Origin: HK1 sp965215295
GTDB lineage: Bacteria; Pseudomonadota; Gammaproteobacteria; HK1
NCBI GenBank assembly: GCA_965215295.1
Contig: OZ244045.1
Location: forward strand, 4,079,678-4,143,677
DNA: 64,000 nt
Direction of reading: 5' to 3'
The notes beneath the pieces are model-generated. The model worked only from the letters and a program-made list of their open reading frames with translations, searched no databases and had not been told where the DNA came from. Position numbers and translations under genes: made by a program. Of this stretch, positions 15,001 through 21,543 are shown piece after piece (the stretch's first letter is position 1; each line of letters opens with the position of its first letter).

Positions 15001-18000
15001 CCTGGCCAACAACGACACGGTGCAGGTGACGGTGGCCACGACGGACGACGGCGCCCACGAGGTGCACGGCTCGGTGACGGTGACGCTGACGGCGGACACG
15101 GGCGCCGATCCCGCCTACCTGCTCGGCGCCCCGTCGACGGCGACGGCGGCGGTGGAAGACAACGACGACTCGCCGGCGACCGGCTCGGTGACGGTCACGG
15201 GCACGGCGACGGAAGGCGAGACGCTGACCGCGGACACCTCGGGCCTCACCGATGCGGACGGTCTGGACAATGCGGCCTACGTCTACCAGTGGGTGCGGAC
15301 ACCGTCCGGCGGAAGTGACACGGACATCTCCGGCGCGACGGGCGCGACCTACGTGCCGGTGTTCGCGGACGCGGGCGCGACGCTCAAGGTCCGGGTGACG
15401 GTCACCGACGACGAGGGCCACGAGGCGACCTTCACGAGCGCCCCGACCTCGGCGGTGGCGGCGTTGCCGCGGCCGGAGGTCACGGTGGCCTCGGACGGCG
15501 ACGTGACGGAGGGCAGCCCCGCGGTGTTCACGCTGACGCGCACGGGCGCCACGACGGGGACGCTGGACGTGGCCTACGAGGTCACCGCCACCGGGGACTT
15601 CGGCGTCACGCCGAGCACGGGCACGGCGACATTCCCGGCGAACAGCGCCACGGTGCAGGTGAGCGTGGCCACGACGGACGACAGCACCCACGAGGCGCAC
15701 GGCTCGGTGACGGTGACGCTGACGGCGGACACGTCCGCCGCTCCCGCCTACCTGCTCGGCGCTCCGTCGACGGCGACGGCGGCGGTTCAGGACGACGACG
15801 ATTCGTCGGCGACCGGCTCGGTGACGGTCACAGGCACGCCGACGGAAGGCGAGACGCTGACGGCGGACACGTCGGGCCTCACCGACGCGGACGGACTGGC
15901 CAACGCGAGCTACGCCTACCGGTGGGTGCGGACACCACCCGGCGGCGGCAACGCGGACATCTCCGGCGCGACCTCGCAGACCTACGTGCCGGTGTTCGCG
16001 GACGTGGGGGCGACGCTCAAGGTCCGGGTGACGGTCACCGACGACGAAGGCCACCAGGCGACCTTCACGAGCGCCTCGACCTCGGCGGTGGCGGCGCTGC
16101 CGCGGCCGTCGGTGACGGTGGTCTCGGACGGCAACGTGACCGAGGGCGACACCGTCATGTTCACGCTGACCCGCACGGGCGATCCGGCGCAGACGCTGGA
16201 CGTGGCCTACGAGACGACGGCCACCGGGGACTTCGGCGTCACCCCGGGCGCGGGCACGGCGACCTTCCCGGCGAACAGCGCCACGGTGCGGGTGAGCGTG
16301 GTCACAACGGGTGACAACACCCACGAGGCGCACGGCTCGGTGACGGTGACGCTGACGGCGGATACGAGCGCCGATCCCGCCTACCTGCTCGGCGACCCGT
16401 CGACGGCGACGGCGGCGGTGGAAGACGACGACGACTCGCAGGCGACGGGCTCGGTGACGGTCACGGGCACGCCGACGGAAGGCGAGACGCTGACGGCGGA
16501 CACGTCGGGCATCGCCGACGAGGACGGCCTGGACAACGCGGCCTACACTTGGCAGTGGGTGCGGACGCCGGCTGGCGGCAGTGACGCGGACATCTCCGGC
16601 GCGACCGGCGCGACCTACGTGCCGGTGTACGCGGACATGGGCGCGACGCTGAAGGTCCGGGTGACGGTCACCGACGACGAGGGCCACGAGGCGGAGTTCG
16701 AGAGCGCGGCGACTTCGGCGGTGGCGGCGCGGGCGCGGCCTTCGGTGACAGTGGCCTCGGACGGCGATGTGACGGAGGGCAGCCCTGCCCTGTTCACGCT
16801 GACGCGCACGGGCGCCACGACGGGGACGCTGGACGTGACCTGGGAGGTCACCGCCACCGGGGACTTCGGCGTCACGACCGGCGCGGGCACGGCGAGCTTC
16901 CCGGCGAACAGCGCCACGGTGCAGGTGAGCGTGGCCACGACGGACGACAGCACCCACGAGGCGCACGGCTCGGTGATGCTGACGCTGACGGCGGACACGG
17001 GCGCCGATCCCGCCTACCTGCTCGGCGATCCGGCGACGGCGACGGCGGCGGTGGAAGACGACGACGATTCGCCGGCGACTGGCTCGGTCACGGTCACGGG
17101 CACGGCGACGGAAGGCGAGACGCTGACCGCGGACACGTCGGCCATCGCCGACGAGGACGGCCTGGACAACGCGGATTACGCCTGGCAGTGGGTGCGGACG
17201 CCGTCCGGCGGCAGTGACGAGGACATCTTCGGCGCAACCTCGCAGACCTACGTGGCGGTGTTCGCGGACGCGGGCGCGACGCTGAAGGTCAAGGTGACGG
17301 TCACCGACGACGAGGGTCACGAGGCGGAGTTCGAGAGCGCCCCGACCTCGGCGGTGGCGGCGCTGTCACGGCCCTCGGTGACGGTGGTCTCGGACGACGA
17401 TATGACCGAGGGCAACCCCGCCCTGTTCACGCTGACGCGCACGGGCGCCACGACGGGGACGCTGGACGTGACCTACGACGTGACCGTCTCCGGGGACTTC
17501 GGCGTCACGCCGGGCACGGACACGGCGATGTTCGAGGCGGGTAGCTCCACGGTGCAGGTGAGCTTGACCACGACGGACGACAGCACCCACGAGGCGCACG
17601 GCTCGGTGACGGTGACGCTGACGGCGGACACGGGCGCCGATCCCGCCTACCTGCTCGGCGACCCGTCGACGGCGACGGCGGCGGTGGAAGACGACGACGA
17701 CTCGCCGGCGACTGGCTCGGTCACGGTCACGGGCACGGCGACGGAAGGCGAGACGCTGACCGCGGACACGTCGGCCATCGCCGACGAGGACGGCCTGGAC
17801 AACGCGGATTACGCTTGGCAGTGGGTGCGGACGCCGGCCGGCGGCAGTGACGAGAACATCTCCGGCGCAACCTCGCAGACCTACGTGCCGGTGTTCGCGG
17901 ACATGGGCGCAACGCTGAAGGTCAAGGTGACGGTCACCGACGACGAAGGCCACCGGGCGACGTTCGAGAGCGCCCCGACCTCGGCGGTGGCGGCGCTGTC

Positions 18001-21000
18001 ACGGCCGTCGGTGACGGTGGTCTCGGACGGCGACGTGGCCGAGGGCGACACCGTCATGTTCACGCTGACGCGGACGGGCGACCCGGCGCAGACGCTGGAC
18101 GTGGCCTACGCGGTGACGGCCACCGGGGACTTCGGCGTCACGCCGTTCTCGGGCACGGCGATGTTCATGGCGGACAGCTCCACGGTGCAGGTGACGGTGG
18201 CCACGACGGGCGACAGCACCCACGAGGCGCACGGCTCGGTGACGCTGACGCTGACGGCGGACACGAGCGCCGATCCCGCCTACCTGCTCGGCGATCCGGC
18301 GGCGGCGACGGCGACGGTTCGGGACGACGACGACTCGCCGGCGACCGGCTCGGTCACGGTCACGGGCACGGCGACGGAAGGCGAGACGCTGACGGCGGAC
18401 ACGTCGGGCCTCACCGACGAGGACGGTCTGGACAACGCGGCCTACGCTTGGCAGTGGGTGCGGACACCGGCCGGCGGCGGTGACGCGGACATCTCCGGCG
18501 CGACCGGCGCGACCTACGTGCCGGTGTACGCGGACATGGGCGCGACGCTGAAGGTCAAGGTGACGGTCACCGACGACGAGGGCCACCAGGCGACGTTCGA
18601 GAGCGCCCCGACCTTGGAGGTGGCGGCGGCATCGCGGCCGTCGGTGACGGTGGTCTCGGACGGCGATGTGGCCGAGGGCGACACCGTCATGTTCACGCTG
18701 ACGCGGGCGGGCGACACGGTGCAGACGCTGGACGTGACCTACGAGGTGACTGCCACCGGGGCCTTCGGCGTCACGACCGGCACGGGCACGGCGAGCTTCC
18801 TGGCGAACGACTCCACGGTGCAGGTGAGCGTAGCCACGACGGACGACAGCACCCACGAGGCGCACGGCTCGGTGACGCTGACGCTGACGGCGGACACGGG
18901 CGCCGATCCCGCCTACCTGCTCGGCGACCCGGCGACGGCGACGGCGACGGTTCGGGATGACGACAACGCGGACCCGACCGGTGCGCCGACCATCGACGAC
19001 ACGACGCCCGTGGTCGGCCAGACGCTGACGGTGGATCCATCGGGCATCGGCGACCCGGATGGTCTGACGAACCGGAGCTTCACCTACCAGTGGTTCCGGG
19101 TGTCGGGCGGAACGGAGACGCCGATCACCGGAGCGACCGCGGCGAGCTACACGGTGGCCGCCGGGGATGTGGGCGCGACGCTGAAGGTGGTGGTGAGCTT
19201 CACCGACGACGACGGGACCCGGGAGACCGTCGAGATCGTGATGGCGTCGGCGGTGGTGGTGGCGCTGCCGACGGTGTCGGTGGCGCGGGTGGCGAGCCTG
19301 GTGGCGGAAGGCGCGGACGCGCAGTTCAAGGTGACGCGCACGGGGGTCACGGAGGGCGCGCTGACGGTCCGCTACCGCGTGTCGGAGACCGGCGGCGACA
19401 TGGTGGCGCCAGGCGAGGAGGGCGAGGAGGGCGAGAAGACCGTCGATTTCGGGGACGGCGAGGCCGAGCGGACGGTGACCGTGCCGACGGTGGATGACAG
19501 TGTCCACGAGGCGGACAGCACGGTGACGCTGACGCTGACGGCGGATGCGGCCTACAGCCTGGGGACCGCCACGGCAACGGTCACGGTCGAGGACAACGAC
19601 ACCGAGCCGACGGTGACGCTGGTCCTGAGCCCGGACACGATCGATGAGAACGGCGGGACGAGCACGGTGACGGCGCGCCTGGACCACCCGTCGAGCGAGA
19701 AGACGACGGTGACGGTGTCGGTCAAACCGGTGTTGCCGGCGGTGACGGACGACTACACGCTGAGCGCGAACCGGGAGCTGACGATTGCGGCGGGCGAGAC
19801 GACGAGCACGGGCGAGGTGACGATCACGGGAGTGGACAACGACGTGGAGGCGCCGGACAAGACGGTGACGGTGTCGGGCACGGCGACGAACAGCCAAGGG
19901 GTGACGGACCCGGACGCCGTGACGCTGACGCTCAGGGACAACGATCTCGTCGACGGGCGCCGACGCAGGCTGGAGTACGCACTGGCGTCGTTCGGACGCA
20001 CGGTGGCGCAGGACCTGGTGACGGCGGTCGAGGACAGGAGGTGGGCGACGGGGACGACGGCGACGCTTGCCGGGACCCGGCTGTCCCTGTCCGAAGAGGC
20101 TGTGTACGAGGCGTTGCGGCGTCATACCGACCCGGACGGTGACCTGATGGTGGATACGGCCGCGTTGCGGGAGATGCTGTCGCGGAGCAGCTTCCAGGTT
20201 TCGCTGGGCGGCGAAGGCGAGGCGGGCGGTATGGGAGCGGACTCGCTGGTGCTGTGGGGGCGTGGGAGCCGGAGCTGGAGGGCGGGCCGGCTGGAGGCGG
20301 ATGTCGAGACGCAGGGAGAAGCGCTGTCCGGTCAGTTGGGGGTGGAGTTCCGTGTGCGGGAAGACACGTTGGTGGGCGTGATGTTGAACGGTAGCGAGGG
20401 GGAGGTGGAGTTTGACGGGGCTCTCGATACGGAGGTGGAGACGGAGCTCGTCGGTGTGCACCCCTACGCGCGGTGGTCGCCGTGGCAGGGTCTGAGGACA
20501 TGGGCGATGGTGGGCTACGGAGCGGGCGAGGCGACGCTGACGGACAAGTACTCCGCTCTGTCGGGGACCGACCTGGAGATGATGATGGCGGCTGGCGGAG
20601 GGAGCCACGAGGTGGCGTCGCGGTGGGGAGTCGACTGGTCGGTGGGGACGAACGGATTCGTTGTGCAGCTTGACGCGGATGAAGTGCAGTTCGATGGGGA
20701 AGGACAGGCGGCGCTGGTGCCGGCGGTGCAGTCGGAGGTGTGGCAGTTGCGGCTGCTGCTGGAAGGCAGTGCGGGGGAGGATTTCGGCGGGGTCGAGGGG
20801 TTGAGGGGCAACGTCGAGCTGGCGGCGCGGGTCGATGGTGGGGACGCGGAGAGCGGATTGGGGATGGAGGTAGGCGGTGGCGTCGGGTATGGACGTTCGG
20901 ACTTGGGCATCGAAGTCGATGCGAGCGGTCGTGTGCTGCTGACGCATGAGGAAGAGGGTTTGGAGGACGCGGGGGTGAGTCTGGCGTTGGCGGTGGACCC

Positions 21001-21364
21001 GGGCGAGCCCGGCCGGGGTCCGTACTTTGCGCTGTCGCCCTCGTGGGGGAACGCGGCGAGCGGAGCGCGGTCGATGTGGGAGGACCGGCAGCCGACGGTG
21101 GGCGGTTCCGGCGGGCGGTACCGGTTCGAGCCGGAGATGCGGTTGAGTTCGGAGCTCGGCTACGCCGCGCCCACGCCGCTCCGTCGGGGCACCCTCACCA
21201 CCTACGGCGCGTTCTCGTCCGCCGGGGGTACGTCCCGGCAGTATCGTATCGGGAGACGGCTGGAGCTCGGCATCGCGTCGATGAGCCTCGAAGCCGAGCG
21301 TCACGAGAGCGCTGGCGCAGCGCCCGAGCACGGCGTCTGGCTGAGAGGCAACCTCCGTTTCTGA
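2..21364 (+). CDS. Giant Calx-beta/Ig-like repeat surface protein with C-terminal outer-membrane barrel (5' end missing)
   Basis: Only the 3' part is present: the frame is already open at base 2 and reads the same repeat, so no start or signal peptide is visible. About 7,120 residues are encoded. Most of the chain alternates Calx-beta modules (ending in acidic VEDDDD or ITDDD turns, a calcium-binding feature of the family) with Ig-like modules of the form TPVVGETLTxD...WQWxR...GATLKV. Two blocks carry an FDADxNYSVITQYGR domain, a fibronectin-III-like stretch and a SWM-type repeat. After about base 19950 the repeats stop, and some 470 residues of alternating amphipathic strands follow, ending in LRGNLRF with a terminal Phe, as expected of an outer-membrane beta-barrel. 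Inference: a type V-like self-exported or surface-anchored adhesin stabilised by calcium. Cys is nearly absent. Barrel family is less certain than the repeat families. Confidence 0.88.
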   Translation, partial: DGDTEKTVTVPTVEDSVHEADSTVTVTLTADTVGEPTYLLGASTTAEVAVEDDDNAAPTGAPTIDDTTPVVTETLTADASGIDDPDGLTSLTDFTWQWLRVPSGGGTPTEITGATTASYTVVAEDVGATLKVRAGFTDDDDTGETVESAETATVTPYTITAASPTVTEGDDGAPLLRFVLSRSETGQRVELGWRVATESTAQATGPMADFAGSMAGTLVFSPSSTSGQVFFQVRPDTVDESDETVVLELFEVAGTPEGVTFPSTVTGTIVDDDTATLSIGPSSVSVDEGDSGTTDLVFTVSMDLQSDREVTVEYDVGGTAESGADYEAPTPARVTFPALSQEVPTMQTITFRVRGDTDAERDETVEVELRDPSGGAALGTARAEGTIRNDDEPVLSVTPSEVDEGDSTADRVQLTFRVTMSGQSDTDVTVDYRVDTGAGTATVGTDYRNQQPGTARIESGDTGVVVRVRVNEDTEFELDETVVMVFENPVGAELDPDSARVTGTILNDDLPPVTVAAVAATVTEGEAAAFRLRRPDLDTSEALVVSFTVVDPAGVLSGTAPATATIAAGETEETVSLDTVDDGDHEAHGSVTLTLAAGAAYVLGPEAERSAEVTVRDNDDSPATGSVTVTGTATEGQTLTAEATNIVDADGLDNAVYAWQWVRTPSGGGDEDITGATSETYVPAFADAGATLKARLTVTDDEGHDATFESAATSAVAALPRPLVTVASDGDVTEGATVTFTLTRTVDTTGTLDVAYAVTASGDFGATTGAGTATFPANSATVRVSVDTTGDGAHEAHGSVTVTLTADTGADPAWLLGDPSTATAAVEDDDDSPASGTVTVTGTATEGQTLTADTSGLTDADGLDNAAYAWQWVRTPSGGSDEDISGATSQTYVPVFADAGATLKVRVTVTDDEGHEATFTSAPTSAVAALPRVSVVHGGSPITEGGDATFTFTLSKTIGDIPLRVNIRRTETGNMMFPNNLGRSVVVFGPNQTTLTVSYPTVDDDTTEPNSTVTVEVLERNYYMPGTPSMASIEVRDDDDSPATGSVTVTGTATEGETLTADTSGLTDEDGLDNASYAYQWVRTPAGGSDADISGATGATYVPVFADAGATLKVRVTVTDDEGHEATFTSAPTSAVAARARPSVTVVSDGDVTEGDTVTFTLMRTGDPAQTLNVAYDVTATGDFGVTTGAGTATFLASNSTVQVSVPTTGDDTHEAHGSVTLTLTADTGTDPAYLLGDPSTATAAVEDDDDSPATGSVTVTGTPTEGETLTADTSGIADEDGLNNAAYVYQWVRTPSGGSDADISGATSQTYVPVFADAGATLKVKVTVTDDEGHEASFTSAPTSAVAAASRPSVTVVSDGDVTEGSPAEFTLTRTGDPAQTLDVDYTVTVSGDFGATTGAGTATFPANSATVQVSVPTTDDSAHEAHGSVTLTLTADTSANPAYLLGDPSTATAEVRDDDNAEPTGEPTIDDTTPEVGQTLTVNTSSIDDPDGLATPDFTWQWIRVPSGGGTETRIGDATAASYTVVAADEGATLKVEVGFTDDGGTTETLTSAATMAVEAAAPTVPEVSIVPGVGGSLITEGGRVTFTLTISEPPAALLLVNLRVTETGDMMTANNLQFPIVAVFPDGKETATLSFPTVADDTDEPNSTVTAEIVERAGSNYVPGTPSMASVEVRDDDRPDGNAAPTGRPTIDDTTPAVGETLTAAPSDLDDPDGLTSPTYAWRWIRVASGGVETVVGTGMTYVVVAADAGARLKVEATFTDDAGIEETVESEATSAVEVVLLPTVSVAPVSTPVAEGAGAQFRVTRTVVTAGALTVNYGVSETGDMVASGEEGAKSVAFADGDTEQTVTVPTEDDTGHEADSTVTLTLTADAAWDLGTATAEVKVEDNDNADLTGAPTISDTTPVVGDTLTADPSGIADPDGLTGAIYAWRWIRVASDTTETEVGTGTTYTVVDADMGATLKVEATFTDDDGTEEMVESAETATVEATPLLELSIADASVDEGDTGSTTLEFTLTLDSAATETVTVDWATSDGTATAGTDYTAGTGTLTINTGDSSGTVSVTVLGDEVDEPHETFEVTLTNPSGATLGDDTATGTITDDDDPPTVTLVLTPASIAEAAGQSTVTATLDHPSSEETTVTVSVAPVSPAVAGDYTLSGSQLTIPEGATASTGTVTITAVDNAVDAPHKTVTVSATATNTQGITDPEAVTLTITDDENVAPTGAPTIDDTSPVVGETLTVDTSGIGDSDGLAGAAYAYRWLRVAAGGAVTQVGTGESYTVVDADVGSTLKVEVTFTDEGGAKETIESVATAAAEAVPTTPTPTTIFDADENYSVITQYGRTTTVNLAEYLATGVASSAVSFEVDDQTDCGATRADYYQSVTVSGSTLSLVPNNLGHTHGSSTESETACVVTGTMGGQSEARTFSFRIPAPRGLTGVVPVVSVVDRQEDALGVQVRDPSGLGSSWLRLSWRKTGTSNWVHRIMSGARLRRAEPPVIRIGGLESGTSYTVQAAVLRREAFDYHANGRTIAERVLATLEGQGAWLANIRGGGQSDVGLAEAMTTTGEPVFLRASVNGDVLTVTMNEALDGASVPAASAFTVSGGHAVSAVAVSGSSLTLTLGSFVGADETVTVSYAVPGSGQLQDDEGNAAPAFTDEAVANETPTVTLVLTPDTIGEDGGSSTVTATLDKPSPQATTVTVAAPSSGAGYSLSTNRELTIAANALTSTGVVTITAEDNDVDAPNKTVAVSAAAQNSQGVSGPDDVTLTLTDDDDAPTVTLVLTPDTITEAGGVSMVTARLSHPSSEETRLTVQTAPMSPAVAGDYILTAVPLLSIPAGETESESLNQVRITAVDNDVMAPDKTVTVSATAKNRQGVTGPQNVTLTITDNAAPTGAPTIDDTTPVVGETLTVDASGIDDADGLTGATYAWRWLRVASGGTETEVGTAASYTVVAADVRSTLKVEASFTDDGGAAETVESAETSTVAPAAVLPSVSVRRVKTPVKEGEDAEFRVTRTVVTAGALTVRYKVSESGAMVASGEEGAKTVDFGDGETSKTVAVPTVDDSVHEAGSTVTFRLTPDAYYEVGAAASGVRVEDDDNSPTTGEVTVTGTATEGRTLTADTSGLTDEDGLADTSYAYQWVRTPAGGSDGDISGATSKTYVVVFADAGATLKVRVTVTDDEGHEATFTSTPTSAVAALPRLSVTSEGDVTEGSPALFTLTRTGATAQTLDVPYEVAATGDFGVTPGAGTASFLADSATVQVSVATTDDSTHEAHGSVTLTLTADTSADPAYVLGDPATATAAVRDDDNAAPTGELTIDDTTPVVGETLTADASGIDDPDGLTDEIDLQWLRVASGGGETEVGTGATYTVVAADVGATLKVKASFTDDGGTEETVESEETATVEAAPMLPALSISDARVNEGDTGSKTLDFTVTLDRAATETVTVEWATSDGTATAGTDYTAGNGTLTFSSGDSSKTVSVTVAGDNVDEPNETFEVTLTNPSGATLGDDTATGTIIDNDARPTVTLVLTPASISEDGGVSMVTARLDHPSSEDTTLTVETAPVSPAVAGDYTLTAVPLLSIPAGETESESTNQVRITAVDNSVYEGDKTVTVSAMVQNRQGVTAPQNVTLTITDDEPAPPELSIGDVSVDEGDTGSTTLDFTVTLDRAATETVTVEWATSDGTATAGTDYTAGNGTVTFSSGDSSKTVSVTVLGDEVDEPNETFEVTLTNPSGATLGDDTATGTITDDDATPTVTLVLTPASITEEASGQSTVTARLDHPSSEATTVTVTVAPESPAVAGDYTLSSNLELTIAAGATTSTGTVTITAVNNSVYEGDKTVTVSATATNTLGITAPQNVTLTITDDEPPPTPTTIFDADGNYSVITQYGRTTTVDLTAYLAEGVASSGVSFEVDDQTDCGATRADYYQSVTVSGSTLSLVPNNLGHTHGSSTESETACVVTGTMGGQSEARTFSFRIPAPRGLTGVVPVVSVVDRQEDALGVQVRDPSGLGSSWLRLSWRKTGTSNWVHRIMSGARLRRAEPPVIRIGGLESGTSYTVQAAVLRREAFDYYANGRTIAERVLTTLEGQGPWLANIRGGGQSEVVLAEAMTTTGEPVFLRASVNGDVLTVTMNEALDGASVPSASAFTLSGGRTVSGVAVSGSSLTLTLGSFVGADETVTVSYAVPGSGQLQDDEGNAAPAFTDEAVANETPTVTLVLTPSSIGENGETSTVTATLDKPSLQATTVTVAAPSSGAGYGLSANRELTIAANALTSTGVVTITAEDNDVDAPNKTVAVSAAAQNSQGVSGPDDVTLTITDDDDAPTVTLVLTPDTITEAGGVSMVTARLSHPSSEETRLTVQTAPMSPAVAGDYILTAVPLLSIPAGETESESLNQVRITAVDNDVMAPDKTVTVSATAKNRQGVTGPQNVTLTITDNAAPTGAPTIDDTTPVVGETLTVDASGIDDADGLTGATYAWRWLRVASGGTETEVGTAASYTVVAADVRSTLKVEASFTDDGGAEETVESAETSTVAPAAVLPSVSVRWVKTPVKEGEAAEFRVTRTVVTAGALTVRYKVSESGAMVASGEEGAKTVDFGDGETSKTVAVPTVDDSVHEAGSTVTFRLTPDAYYEVGAAASGVRVEDDDNSPTTGEVTVTGTATEGRTLTADTSGLTDEDGLADTSYAYQWVRTPAGGSDGDISGATSKTYVVVFADAGATLKVRVTVTDDEGHEATFTSTPTSAVAALPRLSVTSEGDVTEGSPALFTLTRTGATAQTLDVPYEVAATGDFGVTPGAGTASFLADSATVQVSVATTDDSTHEAHGSVTLTLTADTGADPAWVLGDPAAATAAVEDDDDSPATGSVTVTGTATEGETLTADTSGIADEDGLANAAYTYQWVRTPSGGSDEDISGETGATYVPVYADMGATLQVKVTVTDDEGHRAMFESAPTSAVAALPRPSVTVASDGDVTEGDTVTFTLTRTGATAQTLDVAWEVTATGDFGVTTGAGTATFLANNDTVQVTVATTDDGAHEVHGSVTVTLTADTGADPAYLLGAPSTATAAVEDNDDSPATGSVTVTGTATEGETLTADTSGLTDADGLDNAAYVYQWVRTPSGGSDTDISGATGATYVPVFADAGATLKVRVTVTDDEGHEATFTSAPTSAVAALPRPEVTVASDGDVTEGSPAVFTLTRTGATTGTLDVAYEVTATGDFGVTPSTGTATFPANSATVQVSVATTDDSTHEAHGSVTVTLTADTSAAPAYLLGAPSTATAAVQDDDDSSATGSVTVTGTPTEGETLTADTSGLTDADGLANASYAYRWVRTPPGGGNADISGATSQTYVPVFADVGATLKVRVTVTDDEGHQATFTSASTSAVAALPRPSVTVVSDGNVTEGDTVMFTLTRTGDPAQTLDVAYETTATGDFGVTPGAGTATFPANSATVRVSVVTTGDNTHEAHGSVTVTLTADTSADPAYLLGDPSTATAAVEDDDDSQATGSVTVTGTPTEGETLTADTSGIADEDGLDNAAYTWQWVRTPAGGSDADISGATGATYVPVYADMGATLKVRVTVTDDEGHEAEFESAATSAVAARARPSVTVASDGDVTEGSPALFTLTRTGATTGTLDVTWEVTATGDFGVTTGAGTASFPANSATVQVSVATTDDSTHEAHGSVMLTLTADTGADPAYLLGDPATATAAVEDDDDSPATGSVTVTGTATEGETLTADTSAIADEDGLDNADYAWQWVRTPSGGSDEDIFGATSQTYVAVFADAGATLKVKVTVTDDEGHEAEFESAPTSAVAALSRPSVTVVSDDDMTEGNPALFTLTRTGATTGTLDVTYDVTVSGDFGVTPGTDTAMFEAGSSTVQVSLTTTDDSTHEAHGSVTVTLTADTGADPAYLLGDPSTATAAVEDDDDSPATGSVTVTGTATEGETLTADTSAIADEDGLDNADYAWQWVRTPAGGSDENISGATSQTYVPVFADMGATLKVKVTVTDDEGHRATFESAPTSAVAALSRPSVTVVSDGDVAEGDTVMFTLTRTGDPAQTLDVAYAVTATGDFGVTPFSGTAMFMADSSTVQVTVATTGDSTHEAHGSVTLTLTADTSADPAYLLGDPAAATATVRDDDDSPATGSVTVTGTATEGETLTADTSGLTDEDGLDNAAYAWQWVRTPAGGGDADISGATGATYVPVYADMGATLKVKVTVTDDEGHQATFESAPTLEVAAASRPSVTVVSDGDVAEGDTVMFTLTRAGDTVQTLDVTYEVTATGAFGVTTGTGTASFLANDSTVQVSVATTDDSTHEAHGSVTLTLTADTGADPAYLLGDPATATATVRDDDNADPTGAPTIDDTTPVVGQTLTVDPSGIGDPDGLTNRSFTYQWFRVSGGTETPITGATAASYTVAAGDVGATLKVVVSFTDDDGTRETVEIVMASAVVVALPTVSVARVASLVAEGADAQFKVTRTGVTEGALTVRYRVSETGGDMVAPGEEGEEGEKTVDFGDGEAERTVTVPTVDDSVHEADSTVTLTLTADAAYSLGTATATVTVEDNDTEPTVTLVLSPDTIDENGGTSTVTARLDHPSSEKTTVTVSVKPVLPAVTDDYTLSANRELTIAAGETTSTGEVTITGVDNDVEAPDKTVTVSGTATNSQGVTDPDAVTLTLRDNDLVDGRRRRLEYALASFGRTVAQDLVTAVEDRRWATGTTATLAGTRLSLSEEAVYEALRRHTDPDGDLMVDTAALREMLSRSSFQVSLGGEGEAGGMGADSLVLWGRGSRSWRAGRLEADVETQGEALSGQLGVEFRVREDTLVGVMLNGSEGEVEFDGALDTEVETELVGVHPYARWSPWQGLRTWAMVGYGAGEATLTDKYSALSGTDLEMMMAAGGGSHEVASRWGVDWSVGTNGFVVQLDADEVQFDGEGQAALVPAVQSEVWQLRLLLEGSAGEDFGGVEGLRGNVELAARVDGGDAESGLGMEVGGGVGYGRSDLGIEVDASGRVLLTHEEEGLEDAGVSLALAVDPGEPGRGPYFALSPSWGNAASGARSMWEDRQPTVGGSGGRYRFEPEMRLSSELGYAAPTPLRRGTLTTYGAFSSAGGTSRQYRIGRRLELGIASMSLEAERHESAGAAPEHGVWLRGNLRF
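1856..4381 (+). repeat. Four in-frame 633/627-bp repeat units within the giant gene
   Basis: Each unit encodes one Ig-like module (DDSPATGSVTVTGT...) followed by one Calx-beta module (...LLGDPSTATAAVEDD), about 211 residues. Units begin near 1856, 2489, 3116 and 3749. One is 6 bp shorter, which keeps the frame. The second unit carries a divergent Calx-beta half (around 2810-3110) with lower GC and different codon use, resembling 4710-5040. Confidence 0.85.
6961..9840 (+). repeat. First copy of a 2.9-kb internal duplication in the giant gene
   Basis: This block recurs at 11587-14466, shifted by 4,626 bp (1,542 codons). It holds the FDADxNYSVITQYGR domain with two Cys, a fibronectin-III-like stretch, a SWM-type repeat, Calx-beta modules and an Ig-like module. 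Long stretches look identical, for example 7105-7413 against 11731-12039. The copies diverge after about 9838/14464. Confidence 0.9.
11587..14466 (+). repeat. Second copy of the 2.9-kb internal duplication
   Basis: Near-identical to 6961-9840, with few substitutions (for example ADEN against ADGN at the start of the first domain). Such low divergence over 2.9 kb implies a recent duplication or ongoing gene conversion. Confidence 0.9.
13904..18961 (+). repeat. Eight tandem 633-bp units in the giant gene
   Basis: Unit starts fall near 13904, 14531, 15164, 15797, 16430, 17063, 17696 and 18329. The spacing is exactly 633 bp except for the first interval (627 bp). Each unit encodes an Ig-like plus Calx-beta pair. 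Whole-unit gain or loss would keep the frame, so length variation between strains is plausible. Confidence 0.9.
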
Positions 21365-21365
21365 G

Positions 21366-21390
21366 CGGGAGGGGCGACTCGCCCCTCCCG
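21366..21390. terminator. GC-rich hairpin after the giant gene
   Basis: Perfect 11-bp arms (CGGGAGGGGCG / CGCCCCTCCCG) with a 3-nt loop, starting 2 nt after the stop codon. No T-run follows, so it is a strong hairpin but not a classical intrinsic terminator. Confidence 0.6.
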
Positions 21391-21543
21391 TCACCCCGAG
21401 TCCCTTCACCTCGTTCGGGCGCCGGCGCCGGCACGTTGCCGCAACGTTCGTATCGGCCGGACCGATGGTCCCGTTGCCCGGACGTGGCTGGAGAAGCCCG
21501 CACGGACCGGAGAGCGGACCGGGAACCTGATAACGTCTCGCGG

